Shown one piece after another: positions 14,479-29,578 of a stretch of DNA of 42,754 nucleotides. The stretch is from Prevotella sp. (GTDB taxonomy: Bacteria; Bacteroidota; Bacteroidia; Bacteroidales; Bacteroidaceae). How positions within the stretch are numbered: the stretch's first letter is position 1; each line of letters begins with the position of its first letter. The position numbers and the translations under genes were made by a program. Where the stretch lies: the NCBI GenBank assembly GCA_017455845.1, contig JAFSYY010000030.1, forward strand, positions 1-42,754, written 5' to 3'. The notes below the pieces were generated by a model. It was not told the origin of the DNA. It was given only the letters and a program-made list of their open reading frames with translations, and searched no databases.

Positions 14479-15855
14479 ATGGTTACACAAAACTCAGAAC
14501 AGCAATATATTGAACTGTATAAGCAGTGTCGCGAGATGATTTGCAAACATTCGTCGGACGTGATGAATGCCGTGCGCGACGAGGCCTACGAACGGTTCGT
14601 GTCGGCTGGTTTCCCCAGCCGAAAGGAGGAGCGCTACAAATACACCGACATCCAGAAACTCTTCGCGCCAGACTACGGCTTGAACCTTAACCGCCTGCAG
14701 ATACCCGTTGACCCCTATCAGGCCTTCCGCTGCGATGTGCCCAACCTCTCTACGAGTCTCGTCTTTGTGGTGAACGATGCTTTTTATTCGAGGTACGAGG
14801 TGCGAGGTGCGAGGTGCGAGGATAGTTCGAGGTACGAGGTGCGAGGTGCAATCATCGGCTCGCTGAAAGAACTATCCTCTCACCCCTCACCTCTCACCTC
14901 TCACCTCTACAACCAACTGGCAGGTAAGGCTGGCGATGCCGTTACCGACCTGAACACCATGCTGGCGCAGGACGGCCTCTACGTCTATGTGCCTAAGAAT
15001 GTGAAGGTTGACCGCGCTATTCAGGTGATCAACATCCTGCGCAGCGATGTCGATCTGATGGTGAACCGTCGTGTGCTCATCGTTCTTGAGGAGGGAGCCG
15101 AATTGAAAATGCTCTTCTGCGACCATGCCGCCGACGACCATAACTTCCTCGCCACGCAAGTCATCGAGGCCTACGTGGGCGAGAATGCCTCGCTCGACCT
15201 CTATTGTCTGGAAGAGACCCACTCCAAGAACGTCCGCATGAGCAATGTGTATATCGACCAGCAGGCCAACAGCCGCGTGAACCACAACGTCATCACTTTG
15301 CACAACGGCATCACCCGCAACCGCCTCGACCTTACTTTCTCCGGCGAGGGTGCAGAGTGCCAGTGCTACGGCTGCGTGATTGCCGACAAGCAGCAGCATG
15401 TGGACAACAATACGCTCATCGTCCATAAGGTGCCACACTGCACCTCTAATGAACTCTATAAATATGTGCTCGACGACCAGGCCACAGGAGCCTTTGCCGG
15501 CCGCGTGCTGGTGGAGCATGGTGCCCAGAAGACCGCTTCGCAGATGACCAACCAGAACCTGTGCGCCACCCGTGAAACCCGTATGTACACCCAGCCGATG
15601 CTCGAGATCTATGCCGACGACGTGAAGTGCGCCCACGGCTCTACCGTAGGCCAACTCAACGATGCCGCCCTCTTCTACATGCGTCAGCGTGGCATCAGCG
15701 AAAAAGAGGCCCGTGTGCTATTGCAACAGGCCTTTATCAACGAGGTGATAGACAAGATGCAACTCGAACCTCTCCGCGACCGCCTTCACTATCTGGTGGA
15801 AAAGCGCTTCCGTGGTGAACTCAACAAATGCTCCGGCTGCAAACTATGCAGGTGA
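14479..15855 (+). CDS. sufD: SufD, Fe-S cluster assembly scaffold protein, with in-frame repeat inserts
   Basis: A 458-residue beta-helix protein that partners SufB and SufC. Family motifs include FPSRKEERYKYTDI near residue 50, DLNTMLAQDGLYVYVPKNV near 160, ARVNHN-like SRVNHNVITLHNGI, and the C-terminal core VKCAHGSTVGQLNDAALFYM, FINEVIDKM and CSGCKLCR. Between about residues 102 and 145 two repeat-derived segments flank the genuine piece IIGSLKEL: RYEVRGARCEDSSRYEVRGA and SSHPSPLTSHLY. They are encoded by GAGGTGCGAGG and CACCTCTCACC words. The frame is intact, so the protein presumably tolerates them in a loop of the N-terminal region. Confidence 0.92.
   Translation: MVTQNSEQQYIELYKQCREMICKHSSDVMNAVRDEAYERFVSAGFPSRKEERYKYTDIQKLFAPDYGLNLNRLQIPVDPYQAFRCDVPNLSTSLVFVVNDAFYSRYEVRGARCEDSSRYEVRGAIIGSLKELSSHPSPLTSHLYNQLAGKAGDAVTDLNTMLAQDGLYVYVPKNVKVDRAIQVINILRSDVDLMVNRRVLIVLEEGAELKMLFCDHAADDHNFLATQVIEAYVGENASLDLYCLEETHSKNVRMSNVYIDQQANSRVNHNVITLHNGITRNRLDLTFSGEGAECQCYGCVIADKQQHVDNNTLIVHKVPHCTSNELYKYVLDDQATGAFAGRVLVEHGAQKTASQMTNQNLCATRETRMYTQPMLEIYADDVKCAHGSTVGQLNDAALFYMRQRGISEKEARVLLQQAFINEVIDKMQLEPLRDRLHYLVEKRFRGELNKCSGCKLCR
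14788..14909 (+). repeat. Coding word repeat inside sufD
   Basis: GAGGTGCGAGG-type words occupy 14788-14850 and CTCACCTCTCACC-type words 14875-14909. The two are roughly complementary in the GAGGTG/CACCTC core, giving an imperfect inverted repeat around the sequence that encodes IIGSLKEL. The same words occur near 23550-23592, 33310-33390 and 34577-34612. Confidence 0.8.
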
Positions 15856-15895
15856 GACTGGTTAGACATCAGTCTTACGGTAAACTGACATATTC

Positions 15896-15968
15896 ACGTC
15901 GCGAACTTGGTAGGTTTTCTAACCGCGTAGCGTTCCAAAAGACATTAATCCGAATGAGTTCGCGGCGT
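15896..15968. repeat. Inverted repeat between convergent sufD and GH2
   Basis: ACGTCGCGAACT (15896-15907) pairs with AGTTCGCGGCGT (15957-15968) at 11 of 12 positions, with smaller complementary words inside. The region 15856-16009 separates two convergent genes, so this may serve both transcripts as an end structure. No T-tract is obvious. Confidence 0.5.
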
Positions 15969-16009
15969 ATTTAGTTTCGTTTTAGAGCAGTTACATTGAA
16001 CACCCTACT

Positions 16010-23070
<7,061 letters not shown>

Positions 23071-23073
<3 letters not shown>

Positions 23074-23105
23074 TATGAATTATGCATTATGAATTATGCA
23101 TTATC
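23071..23105. repeat. TGCATTATGAATTA word array between two hydrolase genes
   Basis: The 27-bp spacer between the GH141-like gene stop and the GH43/GH2 gene start consists wholly of ATTATGCATTATGAATTATG words. They also supply the stop codon and the first start codon. A related TGCATAATGCAT block lies at about 23008-23034 inside the signal-peptide code. Confidence 0.85.
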
Positions 23106-26100
23106 TTTGGAACAGCCAGTCGACCTCACTCGATGGCCCGTTGAGGCCGCAGTTGCGAGGCTTGATGTCGCTTTGGGTAAAACCGGCTACCATGAGGATG
23201 CCCTTGGGCAGGCGGATGGTGTTACGTCCTGCAGGAAGAGTGTATTGGTGGATATTCACTTTTGGCAACTGTACAATGCTGATGGCATTGGTGAGGAGGG
23301 GCTCTGCCTGACCGTACTCATTGCCTGTGGCATCGATTTCCAGTTTGGGGGCTTTGGCAAATTTGCTGTCATCGTCTTTGAAGAGGCCGACAAGCATTTT
23401 TACGGGCTTGTCGCTCTCATATTCAATGGTGGTGCCTATAATTCTCGTGGAATCGCGATTCAGTACGAGGGCTTGCAGGCCTGCTAATTCAGGAGCGACA
23501 GAGTCGACAGGTGTGTCGGGCCTGTTCTCGAAGAGGATGGCACCTTTTTGGAGGGGTGAGAGGGGAGGGGTGAGGGGTGAGAGGTGAGGCGAGAGGATGG
23601 TGACGTTGGCGGGTATGGCTGCCGGAATCTTTGTGTCGGTATGTGCCACTGGATGTTTCAGTTTCTCGACATTCTCCTTGAAGGTGTCCAACTCCTCCTG
23701 ATAGACGGGCGTCATCTCGCTCCATGTCTTAAAGTTGCCGTTGTCGCCCCCTATGGGTATGCGGCGCTGCGCCGTCTGCATGGAGTTGGCGTAGAGGTAG
23801 GTCTCATCAGTCATTCGTGAGAGCACCTTCCACAGGTTCATGCTGTTTTGCAGCAAGGGTATGGCTGCGTCAAGATATTTGATGTCTTTTGTCCATTTGT
23901 AGTGAAGCACCTGCTCGGCAGCCAACACCTTCTGCTGGAAGGAGAGGGCAAAAAGTGCATAGCATGCAACGTCGTTGGCGACACGGCGCAGTTCGTCCTG
24001 ATGACGTGTGGGCTTCGCAAGGGCATACATCTTATCGATCATCTCGGATGCTTTCCTTCCGTGGGCCACGCACTGCTCGACAACGTCCAATGGCAACTCG
24101 CCGTTGTGGGGAATGTCGAAATGCTCAAACTCGACATAGTCAATGAGTTTCTCGCCCTCGGGACCGCAACTCTCATAGAACCCCGGGTAGATATTGAACT
24201 TGAACGGATTGACCAACTGTGCCATCGTCATGCCTAAGAGCAGCGTCTGGCGGTTGCCCTCGGTGATACCGAAGCGGCGCAACAACTTTGGGGCAATCTC
24301 GCCGGCCTCGTCGTAGGCCTCCAGCAGATGGCCGGCGGCAATGGTGTCGATGCCGTAGTATTCGGCCAACTGGTGCCGCCAGTAGGCGCTGTCGTCGCCG
24401 CGTTCGCTATTCCATGCATAGCGGCCCCAGGCCTGATACCACATCCAGTCGCGGTCGAGTTGCTTCAGTCGATGGCCGTCAGGTAGTTTGTCGGCAGTGT
24501 AGGGCCAGTCCCAGTAGGATGCCTGCGGGTAGAGATGGAGCCCTTTGGAGTGGTGGATGCGATGCATGGCCTGTACGGTCTTCTGTATAAAGGCAGGGCT
24601 GCTCCAGCGCCAAGGCTCCAGGTTGGCCAGGATATGTACATTGTCGATATGTACGGGTGCAGCGGCGGCCAGTTGGCGGTGCGTCTCTCCCCACGGGCCG
24701 CCCGGCTCGTAGGTCGTCAGGCTCTCGCCGGTGTACTTCGACATGGTGTAGATATTTGGGTAGAGGGGCAGGCTCTCGCGAAGCACCAAAGGGCCGTCGG
24801 TATCGTGAGAGCGGAGAACGATTGGGGGGAGGCCCGACGGAGAACCACCGGGAATGGTGGCTCGTCCGCTGGCAGCGAGGCCGTCCTTGATGCCGGGGAT
24901 GATGGTTTCCTTCATCCATGTCACATCGTCCTCGATGGTTGCCATGGCCTCACCGAGGCAGACGAGAAGGCCTACGTTGGGATATTTCTCGATGAAGGCG
25001 GCGATGCTCTTGCGGGTGTAGTCGCTAATGAGCGGTGTTATGGGGCGGTGACGATCCTGTGTCTTCAGGCCGTAGTGGTCGGCAAAGGGCTTGCTCAGGA
25101 TGATGTTATAGAACATCTGGATGACCCAGATGCCGCGGCGGTCGGCCTCGTGTGTCAAGAAGGAGTAGATTTCCTCGTTCTTGCGTAAGGTCTCGTCGTC
25201 AACCTCCACGGCGAAGGGGTAGTCCTTCAGACGGACAAGCGAGGCAAAGGGATGGCCGTTCCAGAGGTAGAGCGCATTGAACTTGTTTTCCACCATCATG
25301 TCGAGGTAGCGTATCCATTGCTCCTTGTCGTAGAACCAAGGGAAGTTCTCTGGCGTGTAGGGATATTCATAGACAGCATGCCCGGGCAGGTAGGTGGTCT
25401 TCTGCAGACCTATGCATGTGCCGCGCATAGCCATCTGTGGCGATTCCTCTATCTGTCCGATGGTGAGGCGGCCGGTGAGAAGTCGCTCGGCCAGTTCCAC
25501 GGCACCGTAGATGACTCCCGACGGGTCGCCACCCTCAATGGTGATGTGGCCGCCTTCCGACAGTGTGATACGATAGCCTTCGGCAGAGGTGAGAGGCGAC
25601 AGTTTGAGGCTGATGGTGTAGCCGTCGTAGGCATGACCTGCAAGTTTCTTTCGCAGATAGTCTGCGGCATAGCATTCGCGTTCGGTAGCATCGCCTCGCG
25701 TCTCAATGGTGAGGCTGGTAATGCCCGCCTGCCGCTTGATGCTGTCGCTCACTTGCGGCCCGTTGTTCTCCCACACGTTTCCAGGACCGCAGGCGTTCTG
25801 GAGAAACTTGTCCGACGGTGTCCAGTTGTCACGGAGTGTAATGTTCGACGAGCCTTCGTCGGTGTACAGATAGAACCAGTGGTTGGGGTCGTGGACATAC
25901 GACGGCTTGGCGATGTCGCGTACCACATTCTCGCTGATGACGGTGCCGGGCTGGTTGCCCAGGGTATAGATGCCGGCGCAGTCGTACGTATGCTGGGCGT
26001 AGTTATATATAAGGTTCGCGTGAACCTTATTGTTTTTCATGCAGACAGAGTCGCGGTTCCATCCCCAGCCCAGGGATATGCCCGTATAAGAGACATCGTG

Positions 26101-27471
26101 GATGGTGTTGTGCTCAATGGTAATGTCTGAGACATAGCCTGCTGCGATGGCAACACAGCCCCAGTCCTCGTTGCTGACATGGCTAAACTCCGACTGCTCG
26201 ATGCACTGCCCGCTGCATACTTCTCTGCTGTCAGCAGGCCGGTAGGGCAGGTGTGTCTCGAGTCCTTCGGGCGAGAAACTGCCTACTACCACGCCGTTCA
26301 TCGCTATGTCGCGGAATATGCAGCCGCTGACCTTCCCGCCCTTGCAGCCAACCACATAGTCGAGGCCGGAGCCTCCGAGATGCTCAAAGCGGCAGTCCTC
26401 GAAACTGATGTTCTCGCCATAGCGCACTTCAACAGCGGCATCGGCACGTCCCAGCCATCCCTGATTATCGAGTTTATGGTTATTAGGGCGGTCAATCTGC
26501 GGCCGTAGTTTATAGGCCTCTGTCAGATACATGCCTGCCTGTAGGGGCACATGTCCTTTTTCTGAGGGTCGCATCCACGTGGTGTGGCTGAAGGTGACTC
26601 CCCTGATGGTGATGTCGTGTACGGGGCAGTCTGCTGTGCCGGCCACCTCGATGAGTGTCTCCAAAGCAGGGTAAGTGGCAAGCAATACTTTTACTGTGCG
26701 TTCATGTTCACGCGGATAATAGTAGAGTTTGTGTGCCCGGATGTCGTGATACCATTCCCCGGCGGTGTCGACCAACGCCTTGGCATTGGTGAGGTAGAAG
26801 GGTGAGGGATGGCCGGTGTCCGGTGTCATCGGCGAGGGCCAGGGACGGTCGAACTGCAGTTTCGCCTCCGGATTGTGGAAGCGCACGGCCACGGAGTCAC
26901 CCTGGGGTGTGAGCGACAGGATGCGCAGATTCGACGTGCACCACATCTCGTGCAGCACCATCTCGACATACTCACAGCCTTCCTTGACCTTGCCATTGTC
27001 GAGTAAGGACGCGACGGCAGCCTTCGGAATCCACAACACCTGATTTCTCTTGTCGTAGGTCAGAATACGGTGCATCTGTTCGAAGTCGATGACATTGCGG
27101 GCACGGACGGCTTTCTCTTTCTCCCTCCACAACTGACGGAAGTCAACGGGCCGTCCGTTGAAGTCGGGAACATCGGCAGAATAGAGTTTATCCGTTGTCT
27201 TCCAGATGTTGATATCCTGACCGCCGCTGATGATGGCTCCGTTGCCCTCAATGGTCAGCCCGCTGTCCTCTGGCCGCAGGCGCAGCGGTTCATAGAGGTG
27301 ATAGGTGCCCGGCGACAGACGGATGGTCACTGCCTTTGCCTTGCCCGTGCGTCGCAGTTCGCGGGCCTGTCTTACGGCCTCCGTCAGCGATGAGTCCGGC
27401 GTTATGCTGATGTCGGCTCCAAACGCGCTGATGCACCAGCAGCAAACGATGGCTAACAATCCTTTTCTCAT
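23101..27471 (-). CDS. Secreted two-part enzyme: GH141-like beta-helix fused to a GH67/GH115-like barrel
   Basis: A 1456-residue protein with signal peptide MRKGLLAIVCCWCISAFGA. The first part (to about residue 605) is a right-handed beta-helix with LSPGTYHLYEPLRL, GGSGLDYVVGCKGG, NTIHDVSYTGISLGWGW and CAGIYTLG, resembling GH141 enzymes of pectin loci. The second part begins with a GH20/GH67-type N-terminal fold (IEGGDPSGVIYGAVELAERL) and a barrel (FNALYLWNGHPFASLV, VGLLVCLGEAMA), recalling alpha-glucuronidase-like families without a firm assignment. Both parts are normally separate proteins. The start at 27471 overlaps the GH127 stop by 4 bp (ATGA). Repeat inserts occur at about 23550-23592 and 24828-24860. 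Confidence 0.78.
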   Translation of the reverse strand: MRKGLLAIVCCWCISAFGADISITPDSSLTEAVRQARELRRTGKAKAVTIRLSPGTYHLYEPLRLRPEDSGLTIEGNGAIISGGQDINIWKTTDKLYSADVPDFNGRPVDFRQLWREKEKAVRARNVIDFEQMHRILTYDKRNQVLWIPKAAVASLLDNGKVKEGCEYVEMVLHEMWCTSNLRILSLTPQGDSVAVRFHNPEAKLQFDRPWPSPMTPDTGHPSPFYLTNAKALVDTAGEWYHDIRAHKLYYYPREHERTVKVLLATYPALETLIEVAGTADCPVHDITIRGVTFSHTTWMRPSEKGHVPLQAGMYLTEAYKLRPQIDRPNNHKLDNQGWLGRADAAVEVRYGENISFEDCRFEHLGGSGLDYVVGCKGGKVSGCIFRDIAMNGVVVGSFSPEGLETHLPYRPADSREVCSGQCIEQSEFSHVSNEDWGCVAIAAGYVSDITIEHNTIHDVSYTGISLGWGWNRDSVCMKNNKVHANLIYNYAQHTYDCAGIYTLGNQPGTVISENVVRDIAKPSYVHDPNHWFYLYTDEGSSNITLRDNWTPSDKFLQNACGPGNVWENNGPQVSDSIKRQAGITSLTIETRGDATERECYAADYLRKKLAGHAYDGYTISLKLSPLTSAEGYRITLSEGGHITIEGGDPSGVIYGAVELAERLLTGRLTIGQIEESPQMAMRGTCIGLQKTTYLPGHAVYEYPYTPENFPWFYDKEQWIRYLDMMVENKFNALYLWNGHPFASLVRLKDYPFAVEVDDETLRKNEEIYSFLTHEADRRGIWVIQMFYNIILSKPFADHYGLKTQDRHRPITPLISDYTRKSIAAFIEKYPNVGLLVCLGEAMATIEDDVTWMKETIIPGIKDGLAASGRATIPGGSPSGLPPIVLRSHDTDGPLVLRESLPLYPNIYTMSKYTGESLTTYEPGGPWGETHRQLAAAAPVHIDNVHILANLEPWRWSSPAFIQKTVQAMHRIHHSKGLHLYPQASYWDWPYTADKLPDGHRLKQLDRDWMWYQAWGRYAWNSERGDDSAYWRHQLAEYYGIDTIAAGHLLEAYDEAGEIAPKLLRRFGITEGNRQTLLLGMTMAQLVNPFKFNIYPGFYESCGPEGEKLIDYVEFEHFDIPHNGELPLDVVEQCVAHGRKASEMIDKMYALAKPTRHQDELRRVANDVACYALFALSFQQKVLAAEQVLHYKWTKDIKYLDAAIPLLQNSMNLWKVLSRMTDETYLYANSMQTAQRRIPIGGDNGNFKTWSEMTPVYQEELDTFKENVEKLKHPVAHTDTKIPAAIPANVTILSPHLSPLTPPLSPLQKGAILFENRPDTPVDSVAPELAGLQALVLNRDSTRIIGTTIEYESDKPVKMLVGLFKDDDSKFAKAPKLEIDATGNEYGQAEPLLTNAISIVQLPKVNIHQYTLPAGRNTIRLPKGILMVAGFTQSDIKPRNCGLNGPSSEVDWLFQR
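23550..23592. repeat. GTGAGAGG word array in the GH141-like fusion
   Basis: Tandem GGGGTGAGAGG-type words encode LSPHLSPLTPPLSPLQKG on the minus strand, near the C-terminus. The same words occur in sufD and in the DUF6298 gene. Confidence 0.75.
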
Positions 27472-29543
27472 AATCCTCTGTTTAGCCACACGCTCATGTC
27501 CTGAATACCACGGTTGTCCCATGCATAGTAGGGAATCAGCCGTATGCGGACTTTCTGTTGCTTCTTAGCACGCAGGTCGCGATAGAGGCTGTTGTTGTCC
27601 CAGAAATCCTGGTTCACCAGCACGGCATCACCCTCAAGGGCAATCATCTCATGGCCACTGATGGTGACCTTCTTTTCTGTAAACTGTATGTCGGTGGGGA
27701 TGGCGATATCGTTAATACGATAGTCACCGTGAATATCCTCGCCTTCAAGACAGTAGACAAGAGGGCCGCGCATGACGGCAACCTGGTTTTTCGCCTCTTC
27801 TACCAGCGGGTTGGCTTCCACGAGGCGGGCCTGCATGGGGAGGTATAGTTCGATGATGTCGCCTGCCTTCCACTTGCGGGGCTGCCGCAAGTCTTCTGCC
27901 AGTATGGGTGCTCCGTTGAGTTTCAGCGTCATGTCTGTGCTCCAGCCCGGGATATGCATGCGGATGCTTTTCAGTGTCTTGGCCTTCTTGACGGTCAGGG
28001 TGACATGGCCGTCCCAAGGATAATTGCTCTGCATGTCCACTTCCAGGTCCTTGGTCTTCAGCGTGTTTTGTCCGTAGAGGTTCACCCACAGCGTGTCCTT
28101 GCAGATGGAATAGGCATACTCCTGAGCCTCGCAAAGGGTACGCACCGTGTTTGGCGGACAGCAGAAACACGAGATGTAGTGCTGTCGGTGCTTGGGCCAG
28201 CGCATCACGTAGGGAAACTCCTTAGTGCGCCGCAGGGCCTCGGTGTAGAAGTAGTCCTTGCCATCGAGGGAGATGCCGCTAAGTATGCCGTTGTAGAGTT
28301 CGTTCTCGATATTGTCAACATATTGAGGCTCAACAGTGGCCTGGAACATGCGCCATGAGAACAGCAGCATGCCAATCTGTGCACATATTTCGTTATGGGC
28401 GGCCTCCTGGGGTAACTGGAACTGTCGGCCGTAGGCCTGATGGATCTGTTGGATGGAGGGCTGGTCGTAGGTGGTGCCGTCGGGCGAGACGCCGTCGTAC
28501 AGTGCACCGCATCCGCCAGTGATATAGATCTTATGCTGGATGATGTCGTTCCAGATGGCCGTGAGGTTCTTCAGCAGTTGTGCCTCACCCGTCTCTGCAT
28601 AGAGGTCGGCCACCCCGGCGTAGAGATAGTTGGCACGCACGGCATGGCCCATGGCCTCGTATTGGTCGCGCAACGGATGGCGGTCTTGGTTGTGGTCTTC
28701 GCCATTGGTCACCGAGTCGCGGATGGCTATCAGGCCTTTGGCCAGCGTGAGATATTTCTCGTCGCCTGTTTCGCGGTACATCTCTGCGGCACCCATATAG
28801 TGGCTGGGGCAGATGGCGTTTCGCGACAGTTCTGCGGCATCATTGGTCAGGAAGTTGTAAAGGAAGTCGGCGGCCTTCTTGCCGCAGTCGAAGAGTGTGG
28901 TCTTGCCAGTGGCACGCTTATGCACAATGCCGGCCGTCATCAGGTGGCCGAGGTTGTAGGTCTCGAAGTTCAGGCGCGAGGCGAACGCCTTCTTGTGGTC
29001 GTTGCCTATCTCGATGCCAATGTTGGTGTTGTCGCCGGCATGGGAGTCAATGCCCGCATTGCGCTCAGAAATGACCACTGGTGTGTGGATATAGCCGTCG
29101 TTGCGCTGGGCCAGGGCCACCTGCTCAATGAACTTGTCCATCAATGCATCGACCTTGGGGTCTCTGGTCACGGCATAGACAGCAGCACAGGCTTCGAGCC
29201 ATTTATACATGTCGCCGTCGTGGAAGGGAGGTCCGTGGTGCTTGCCCTTCACCGTACCGGCTGCCACCTCAAAGTTGCGGAAGCCGTTGCTGCCGTGAGC
29301 ACCTTTCCCGTCGAGGGTTTCCCATGGCGTATTCCATGTGTTCCACATATCCCAGATGGTGGTGTTGCTGAGAACGCCGAAACGGTCGCCCCAGAAACCG
29401 CCCGTCCACCTGACACTGCCTAATGGCATATTCTTCATCTTGGCTTGCCGGCTGCTGCTCATGTCGGTCAGTCCTTTTTCCTGGCCTTGTGCGGTCATCC
29501 CCAAAGCCAGTGCCAAGCCTATAAACAAAAATATCTTTTTCAT
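27468..29543 (-). CDS. Secreted GH127-family glycosidase (beta-L-arabinofuranosidase type)
   Basis: A 691-residue protein with signal peptide MKKIFLFIGLALALGMTAQG. The (alpha/alpha)6 barrel carries the DUF1680/GH127 hallmarks: HNEICAQIG (the Glu and Cys of the zinc/catalytic site) and ISCFCCPPN (the paired Cys). Other conserved pieces are GGFWGDR, DGDMYKWLEACA, NFETYNLGHLMTAG and YITGGCGA. Known members release beta-L-arabinofuranose or related sugars, retaining, with a zinc-bound cysteine nucleophile. The start at 29543 is chosen over 29564 because the extra leader MRNESGE is just spacer word repeat. It overlaps the next gene by 4 bp. Confidence 0.9.
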   Translation of the reverse strand: MKKIFLFIGLALALGMTAQGQEKGLTDMSSSRQAKMKNMPLGSVRWTGGFWGDRFGVLSNTTIWDMWNTWNTPWETLDGKGAHGSNGFRNFEVAAGTVKGKHHGPPFHDGDMYKWLEACAAVYAVTRDPKVDALMDKFIEQVALAQRNDGYIHTPVVISERNAGIDSHAGDNTNIGIEIGNDHKKAFASRLNFETYNLGHLMTAGIVHKRATGKTTLFDCGKKAADFLYNFLTNDAAELSRNAICPSHYMGAAEMYRETGDEKYLTLAKGLIAIRDSVTNGEDHNQDRHPLRDQYEAMGHAVRANYLYAGVADLYAETGEAQLLKNLTAIWNDIIQHKIYITGGCGALYDGVSPDGTTYDQPSIQQIHQAYGRQFQLPQEAAHNEICAQIGMLLFSWRMFQATVEPQYVDNIENELYNGILSGISLDGKDYFYTEALRRTKEFPYVMRWPKHRQHYISCFCCPPNTVRTLCEAQEYAYSICKDTLWVNLYGQNTLKTKDLEVDMQSNYPWDGHVTLTVKKAKTLKSIRMHIPGWSTDMTLKLNGAPILAEDLRQPRKWKAGDIIELYLPMQARLVEANPLVEEAKNQVAVMRGPLVYCLEGEDIHGDYRINDIAIPTDIQFTEKKVTISGHEMIALEGDAVLVNQDFWDNNSLYRDLRAKKQQKVRIRLIPYYAWDNRGIQDMSVWLNRGL
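29481..29510 (-). repeat. Hairpin in the signal-peptide code of the GH127 gene
   Basis: CTGGCCTTG (29481-29489) faces CAAAGCCAG (29502-29510) with eight of nine matches and a G-U pair at the ninth. It lies 33-63 nt after the start codon. Confidence 0.4.
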
Positions 29544-29578
29544 TTCTCCACTCTCATTCCTCATTTCTCATTTCCCCC

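Noticed and set aside
25498-25535. GGDPSGVIYG as another SPSG repeat insert
   Set aside because: The DPSGVIYGAVELAE segment matches the natural N-terminal motif of GH20/GH67-type enzymes.
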